Assembly (NCBI RefSeq): GCF_026342355.1
Contig: NZ_JAPEMV010000002.1
Span: 682,001-746,000 of the forward strand
Direction of reading: 5' to 3'
Origin: Streptomyces sp. NBC_00249
GTDB lineage: Bacteria; Actinomycetota; Actinomycetes; Streptomycetales; Streptomycetaceae
DNA: 64,000 bases
The notes beneath the pieces were generated by a model. That model made no database searches. It was not told where the DNA came from and saw nothing but the letters and a program-made list of their open reading frames with translations. Within the stretch, counting starts at the first letter, position 1, and every line of letters starts with the position of its first letter. A program made the position numbers and the translations under genes. This document shows, piece after piece, positions 60,122-64,000 of the stretch.

Positions 60122-61489
60122 ATGACCTCCGTGCACGAGACCGCCGCCCTCCTCCCCGACCCCGCCCAGCTCCGCACCCACCTGCGCGCCCTGGCCGTCC
60201 TGGACGCGGCGATCGGAGACGATCCCCAGCTCCGCTGCCACACCTTCGACACCGCCTGGGGCCCCGACCAGGAAGCGGCCCTGATGGACAACGGCTCGGG
60301 GGACGACTTCTCCGTCCTCTTCACCCCGGCCGGCGTCCTCGTACGCGGCTTCGACCACGAGTCGGCGATGAGCCCGTACGCGACGGACGACGAGCAGGTC
60401 TGGCCCGGTGTCCTGGACGACGTACCGCCCGCGCTGCGCCCGCTCCTGGACGAACCCGCCTTCCGGGACGAGGGCATCGACGCACCCCGGGTCACCGCCT
60501 GCCTGTGGCGGGAGCCTCACGACACGGCCTGGCGCACCGGCTCGTCCATCGCCTTCCCCGCCGGCAGCGAGGACCCGGACGGCTCCGGCTTCCTCTTCCC
60601 CCTCCTCACCGACCGCTCCCCCGAGGCCGTCCAGGCCCACTTCGAGGACTACTACGAGCGCCCCGTCCCCCTCGACGCGATCCGCCACGTCCTCGCCGGC
60701 CACCCCCTCACCCCCGCACTCGCCCGGGCCCTCAACCCGGCCGCCCTCTCGGACGAGGCACTGCTCGCCCGGATCGCCTCGCACCCCGAGGTCGCCTCCT
60801 ACCTGGCCTGCGACGGCGAGTTCGACCTCGACCGCACCGACCCGATCGAGGAGATCGCCCTGCCCAACGGCCTCCCGGTGGAGCCCGTAGCGGGCTGCGG
60901 CGCGGGCGGCACCCACTACCTCTGCGGCCCGGCCACCCCCGGCGGCCCCCGCCCGGTCCTCTACACCGACTCCGAGGGCCGGGCCTCCCTCCTCGCCGAG
61001 TCCCTCGCCGAGGCCCTGACCCTGGCCGTCGTCCTCCCGTCCTGGCACGACGCCCTGGCGGGCTTCCGCCCCCCGGCCCTCAACGCCGACTACCTCGAGG
61101 ACAACCCGGACCACCCCGCCACCCGCGACCGCCTCCTCACCGCCCTCCGCCTCCCCCCGGCCACCGACGAGGACGTCCTGACCCGCCTCCTCACCACAGC
61201 AGCCCGCACCCTCCCCGACGGCTACCTCCCCCACACCCCCGCCGACGAGGACTCCACCTTCGAGCCGATGCTCGAACCATCAGCCGAGGAGCGAGCCGAC
61301 CGCAACGACGCACCCTCCGCGATCACCCGGCGGGGCAAGCAGCTCGCCGCCGTGGTATCGATCGAGACGCTCCGCGATTACCGGGAATGGGAAGACCGCG
61401 AGATCAACCGAATCATCAACGAGCGCATGGCGAGCCCGGCGGCCGGCATCCCGGCGAGGACGTCATGGGGAAACACCGACACGCAGTGA
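60122..61489 (+). CDS. protein of unknown function fused to a Phd-type antitoxin tail
   Basis: A 455-aa soluble protein. I do not recognise residues 1-395: an acidic globular protein (MTSVHETAALLPDPAQLRTH, DDFSVLFTPAGVLVRGFDHE, GCGAGGTHYLCGPATPGG). The last ~55 residues are different: ITRRGKQLAAVVSIETLRDY, REWEDREINRIINERMASPA and GIPARTSW match the C-terminal half of Phd/YefM-family antitoxins. The following sequence is a broken RelE gene in the usual antitoxin-toxin spacing. The simplest reading is that a deletion joined an upstream host gene to the end of a phd gene. The start is the ATG 29 bp after pucR. Confidence 0.75.
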   Translation: MTSVHETAALLPDPAQLRTHLRALAVLDAAIGDDPQLRCHTFDTAWGPDQEAALMDNGSGDDFSVLFTPAGVLVRGFDHESAMSPYATDDEQVWPGVLDDVPPALRPLLDEPAFRDEGIDAPRVTACLWREPHDTAWRTGSSIAFPAGSEDPDGSGFLFPLLTDRSPEAVQAHFEDYYERPVPLDAIRHVLAGHPLTPALARALNPAALSDEALLARIASHPEVASYLACDGEFDLDRTDPIEEIALPNGLPVEPVAGCGAGGTHYLCGPATPGGPRPVLYTDSEGRASLLAESLAEALTLAVVLPSWHDALAGFRPPALNADYLEDNPDHPATRDRLLTALRLPPATDEDVLTRLLTTAARTLPDGYLPHTPADEDSTFEPMLEPSAEERADRNDAPSAITRRGKQLAAVVSIETLRDYREWEDREINRIINERMASPAAGIPARTSWGNTDTQ

Positions 61490-61664
61490 ATGAGCACCAC
61501 GCAAGTGATTACCGCACGGCCTCAGCACCACGGCTCTCGCATCCCAGCCCGACCGCCGTCGCCTCCGAGTGGGCAATTGCCGCATCAGTTACACGATCGG
61601 CAACGGAGAACTGGCGGTGGGGGTCGTCCACGTCGGACACCGATCCACCATCTACGACACGTGA
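61490..61664 (+). pseudogene. RelE-family toxin gene remnant
   Basis: It begins MSTTQVITARPQ directly after the fused antitoxin stop, as relE genes do. Then, in another frame, LRVGNCRISYTIGNGELAVG and VVHVGHRSTIYDT followed by stop (61662-61664). This is the typical RelE C-terminus (LRVGDYRIRYTI...VVHVGHRSTVYD). The middle of the gene is deleted or frameshifted, so no toxin can be made. Confidence 0.75.
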
Positions 61665-61893
61665 ACCGCTCGGTGCCGGACCACGGACCCGGCACTCCAG
61701 CACGGGGCAAGGAAACGACGCCGGAGCTCTGCGGGCTGTTGCGGACAGCAGAGGGCCTGACCCGTGCCTTCACAGGTCAGGCCAGCTCTGGGGATGCGAT
61801 CAGACGTTGAAGCGGAGCGTCGAGCACAGGGCTTCGACCTGCGGAAACGTCATTTTGGAGGGCCCTCTCCCAGCATCATCCCAGCACAGGCGG
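61665..61893. other. non-coding stretch with hairpin and copy 1 of a 17-bp direct repeat
   Basis: Contains a 9-bp stem (GGCCTGACC at 61754-61762, GGTCAGGCC at 61775-61783) and the repeat TCAGACGTTGAAGCGGA at 61800-61816. The repeat recurs exactly at 62624-62640 on the other side of the YefM-YoeB module. No gene seen. Confidence 0.5.
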
Positions 61894-62148
61894 TCAGTAG
61901 TGGTACCGAGCCGCGAGGATGACGATCTCCTTGTCCGTCACCAGGTAGACGAGGCGGTGCTCGTCGTCGATCCGCCGCGACCACGCCCCGGGCAGGTGGT
62001 ACTTCAAAGGTTCGGGCTTGCCGATCCCTGAGAACGGGTCACGCCTGACGTCCTCGATGAGCTTGTTGATCCGGGCGAGCATCTTGCGGTCGTTCTTGAG
62101 CCAGGACGTGTAGTCCTCCCAGCCCTGATCCTCGAAGACAAGCCTCAC
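61894..62148 (-). CDS. yoeB: YoeB/Txe-family mRNA interferase toxin
   Basis: An 84-aa RelE-superfamily toxin of the YoeB branch: [60 protein letters not shown], and the diagnostic ending DEHRLVYLV ... ILAARYHY with the catalytic His-Tyr near the end. It cleaves mRNA at the ribosomal A site when freed from its antitoxin. The length equals that of characterised YoeB proteins and no defects are visible. It is translationally coupled to the antitoxin gene (ATGA overlap). Confidence 0.95.
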   Translation of the reverse strand: MRLVFEDQGWEDYTSWLKNDRKMLARINKLIEDVRRDPFSGIGKPEPLKYHLPGAWSRRIDDEHRLVYLVTDKEIVILAARYHY

Positions 62149-62426
62149 GCGGCACCCGTACCAGCGTCCGCCGACTCCGGATCGATCAGCTCGCGCTCCG
62201 ACACGTTGATGTTGGCCAGGGCGTTCTCGTAGGCCTTGAGCAGCCGACGAGCGTTCGCCGGGGATCGCAGCAGGTATGAGCCCTCGCGCAGGGCCGCGTA
62301 GTCCTCGGCCGAGACGAGCACGGCGTTGCCGTGCTTCGAGACGATCTCGATGGCCTCGTGGTTCTCGTTGACCTTCTTGATCAGCGGAAAGAGTTCCTTG
62401 CGGGCTTCGCTCGCGGTTATGGACAT
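62145..62426 (-). CDS. yefM: YefM/Phd-family antitoxin
   Basis: A 93-aa antitoxin: [60 protein letters not shown] is the canonical Phd/YefM DNA-binding and dimerisation domain, and [20 protein letters not shown] the toxin-binding tail. ATG 62426 has GAGG 7 nt upstream. It neutralises YoeB and should autorepress the operon through the inverted repeat just upstream. It has a slightly extended acidic C-terminus compared with the shortest homologues. Confidence 0.95.
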   Translation of the reverse strand: MSITASEARKELFPLIKKVNENHEAIEIVSKHGNAVLVSAEDYAALREGSYLLRSPANARRLLKAYENALANINVSERELIDPESADAGTGAA

Positions 62427-62445
62427 GTCCCGACCTCTTCCATCA

Positions 62446-62469
62446 AGTGGTACCTAATAACGTACCACT
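62446..62469 (-). promoter_or_regulatory. operator/promoter of the yefM-yoeB operon
   Basis: A perfect 8-bp inverted repeat AGTGGTAC / GTACCACT with an 8-nt AT-rich spacer (CTAATAAC), 20-43 bp upstream of the antitoxin start. The minus-strand spacer offers TATTAG as a -10. This is the expected place for YefM-YoeB autorepression. Confidence 0.7.
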
Positions 62470-62545
62470 CTCGGCGTCTTTCGGAAGGGGGAACGACTGA
62501 TGGATGGTCAGCCATGCCGGGCACCGTCCCGGCACGGGAAAAGCC

Positions 62546-62575
62546 AAGGGCCCACCTCCGAGGAGGTGGGCCCTT
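62546..62575. terminator. strong hairpin terminator
   Basis: A perfect 14-bp stem (AAGGGCCCACCTCC / GGAGGTGGGCCCTT) with a 2-nt loop, in the otherwise gene-free stretch 62470-62830. That stretch also holds copy 2 of the 17-bp direct repeat (62624-62640). Confidence 0.7.
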
Positions 62576-62830
62576 CTGGCCTGCGGGTTTACCCAGTGAG
62601 CGACGTGGTGCTCATTCACACACTCAGACGTTGAAGCGGAATGTCTGCGGGCTGATCCTGACCTGCGACGGAGCCCTATCCAGGGCCCTGACCTGGGATT
62701 TCCTCGTTGGCATGCATTGACTCCCGACGGCTGTTTACGGGTGTCCTGCGGACTGGCTGCGGACTGGATGGGTACGCCGAGGCAGAGAAATCCATGGCAC
62801 ACCGGCGGGACCTGCAACGAGACTGCGCAG

Positions 62831-63217
62831 GTGAGCGACTCCTACCCCTGTCCCTGCTGCGGGCACTGCGTGCTCGACGACATGCCCGGCTCCTACGAGA
62901 TCTGCCCCGTCTGCTTCTGGGAGGACGACGGGGTCCAGTTCCGCTGGCCGACCATGGACGGCGGAGCGAACAAGGTCTCTCTGATCGAGGCCCAGCGAAA
63001 CTACCAGGACTTCGGCGCCTGCGACCAGCACGGCCTCCAGTACGTCCGCCCGCCGGCCGCGGACGAGCCGCTCGACCCCGCCTGGCGCCCCATCGACCTG
63101 ACGCGCGACTCCTTCGAGGACTGGGACGCGGACGAACGCGCCCCGTGGCCTGACGACCGCTCGGTGCTCTGCTGGTGGCTCCCCACCTTCTGGCGCCGCG
63201 ACCACCCGGCGTCATGA
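62831..63217 (+). CDS. CPCC-type cysteine-rich protein
   Basis: About 128 aa from the GTG at 62831; the frame is open further upstream (62717) but without supportive sequence. The N-terminus YPCPCCGHCVLDDMPGSYEI, CPVCFWEDDGVQF is the CPCC family signature (two Cys pairs, probably a zinc ribbon). The rest, NKVSLIEAQRNYQDFGACDQ and later WWLPTFWRRD, fits members seen beside polymorphic-toxin immunity and small cytoplasmic proteins. The function is unknown. The stop overlaps the next gene's start (ATGA). Confidence 0.85.
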   Translation: MSDSYPCPCCGHCVLDDMPGSYEICPVCFWEDDGVQFRWPTMDGGANKVSLIEAQRNYQDFGACDQHGLQYVRPPAADEPLDPAWRPIDLTRDSFEDWDADERAPWPDDRSVLCWWLPTFWRRDHPAS

Positions 63218-63945
63218 CCTCCCGCATCGAGCAACTCGTCCAGCAGCTCGACGGCGAGGCCGGCGCGTCCTACGACGCCCGCGCGGAACTGATCTGGATG
63301 GGCTCGGAAGCCATACCCGCCATCATCGACGGACTCCCCTCCCTCGGTGGCTTCGGTCAGCTGACTGCAATCGAGGTCTTCGAGGAGGTGGGCGACCCCC
63401 GCTGCGGCCCCGCGCTCATCGGACTGCTGGACAGCGACAACCCGACCGTCCGCGAGTGGGCTGCGATCGCCCTGGCGAGCCTGGAGATCGACGACGCGGT
63501 CGAGCCCCTGCGCCGCGCCTACCGCGCCTGCCTGGACCGGGCCACCCCGCCGGACTGGACCGAGCCCGACGGCATCCGCTGGGCCCTGACGGAACTCGGC
63601 GCCCGCAGCCCCGTCGTCCCGCCGCTCACCGCGCGCCTACGAGCCACTGCTGCGGATGACGCCCCCGGCTGGCCCTCGGCCCACTTCACCGAAATCGTCA
63701 ACGACCTGGCCGACCACGCCCAGGTGATTCTCTACTGCCAGTTCTGGCGGGTGGACGCCGGCCGCACGTACGGCATCTCCGGCACCGCCCTGGACTGGGA
63801 ACTCGACTGGGCCGCGCCCTGGGAGCACCTGGTCGACGAGGCCCGCACGTGGTCGCTACTGGAGGCCTCCGAAGCCCCCGTCGGCGACGACATCTTCGTC
63901 GCCCCCACCTGGATCGACCGTACCGACCTGTACCCGGAGAGGTGA
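63214..63945 (+). CDS. HEAT-repeat protein
   Basis: A 243-aa protein starting in a 4-bp overlap with the CPCC gene. The helical pairs AELIWMGSEAIPAIIDGLPS, AIEVFEEVGDPRCGPALIGL and VREWAAIALASLEIDDAVEP are HEAT-like repeats. The C-terminal ~90 residues are less repetitive and acidic, with Trp-rich stretches. It is probably a protein-binding scaffold; no catalytic motif is seen. It is coupled to the CPCC gene and followed by another coupled gene, so the three likely act together. Confidence 0.8.
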   Translation: MTSRIEQLVQQLDGEAGASYDARAELIWMGSEAIPAIIDGLPSLGGFGQLTAIEVFEEVGDPRCGPALIGLLDSDNPTVREWAAIALASLEIDDAVEPLRRAYRACLDRATPPDWTEPDGIRWALTELGARSPVVPPLTARLRATAADDAPGWPSAHFTEIVNDLADHAQVILYCQFWRVDAGRTYGISGTALDWELDWAAPWEHLVDEARTWSLLEASEAPVGDDIFVAPTWIDRTDLYPER

Positions 63946-63948
63946 CCG

Positions 63949-64000
63949 ATGCCGTCCCAGCACCCCGAGGAAATCGGCTACGGCCATGTGGTCGAGAGCT
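63949..64000 (+). CDS. 5' end of a gene running off the window
   Basis: ATG at 63949 with GAGAGG 7 nt upstream, 3 bp after the HEAT-protein stop. Only MPSQHPEEIGYGHVVES is visible, too little to assign. By spacing it is the third gene of the CPCC/HEAT operon. Confidence 0.6.
   Translation, partial: MPSQHPEEIGYGHVVES

Noticed and set aside
61800-62640. The two 17-bp repeats as true 3' ends of a ychF gene
   Set aside because: The RFNV-stop reading fits, but residues further upstream in the two copies do not match each other or a recognisable YchF C-terminus. Kept only as a repeat.
62443-62817. Minus-strand 124-codon open frame upstream of yefM
   Set aside because: It spans the yefM operator, a strong terminator and the direct repeat, and its product resembles no protein family.

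Overview
The window is high-GC actinobacterial chromosome, almost certainly Streptomyces. Codon third positions are G/C-saturated, GTG and TTG starts are common, and the gene set is typical of the genus: an Opp/BldK-type oligopeptide importer, TypA, an Sdh/Frd set with a separate membrane anchor, a TPM-domain/PspA pair, SpoIIE-type phosphatases with RsbW-like ATPases, PucR beside a xanthine dehydrogenase gene, and an NRPS operon. No tRNA, rRNA or CRISPR array was seen.

Layout. 1-8512 (minus): start of an oligopeptide ABC operon (binding lipoprotein, OppB, OppC running off the left edge), typA, and a solo family-5 binding lipoprotein with a long disordered insert. 8869-12739 (plus): a small coiled-coil protein, then membrane anchor, flavoprotein and Fe-S subunits of succinate dehydrogenase/fumarate reductase. 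12818-18938 (plus): Ser/Thr kinase with a PQQ propeller, TPM-domain protein, PspA. 18960-24010 (minus): alpha/beta hydrolase with a strong promoter inside a large inverted repeat, PAS-GAF-SpoIIE phosphatase, RsbW-like ATPase, MutT/Nudix protein, small SPOR-like protein. 24196-25800: mobile-element scar, namely a TnpB gene lacking its zinc ribbon and third RuvC motif, abutting a fragment of an NCS1-type permease gene, plus a composite palindromic repeat. 25797-38216: GntR regulator, septum-formation-like membrane protein, subtilase with a P-domain, threonine-synthase-like enzyme, PEP-mutase/isocitrate-lyase-like enzyme, EamA exporter, trypsin-like protease with two tandemly duplicated esterases, MarR with a divergent SMP-30-like secreted protein, SnoaL-like protein.

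38316-54073 (minus) is the most interesting part: a seven-gene NRPS operon (MFS exporter; A-T-C; A-T-C-T-TE; type II TE; SDR; A-T; ATP-grasp ligase) with mostly translationally coupled starts, ended by a 16-bp hairpin. Reading the specificity pockets by eye gives Val, Ser and Thr. The releasing thioesterase has Cys in place of the nucleophile Ser, the internal condensation domain has Asn in place of the catalytic second His, its downstream carrier has no A domain in cis, and all three synthetases begin with truncated or degenerate condensation-like segments. Together these suggest a small Val/Ser/Thr-derived product, possibly released as a strained ring; that is inference.

54074-64000: a 0.9-kb non-coding stretch, a Uma2 protein, a decayed xanthine dehydrogenase locus (frameshifted molybdopterin subunit, only the last ~30 codons of the 2Fe-2S subunit, no FAD subunit) beside an intact PucR regulator, a protein of unknown function fused to a Phd-type antitoxin tail followed by a broken RelE gene, an apparently intact YefM-YoeB module flanked by 17-bp direct repeats, and a coupled CPCC/HEAT gene pair at the right edge.
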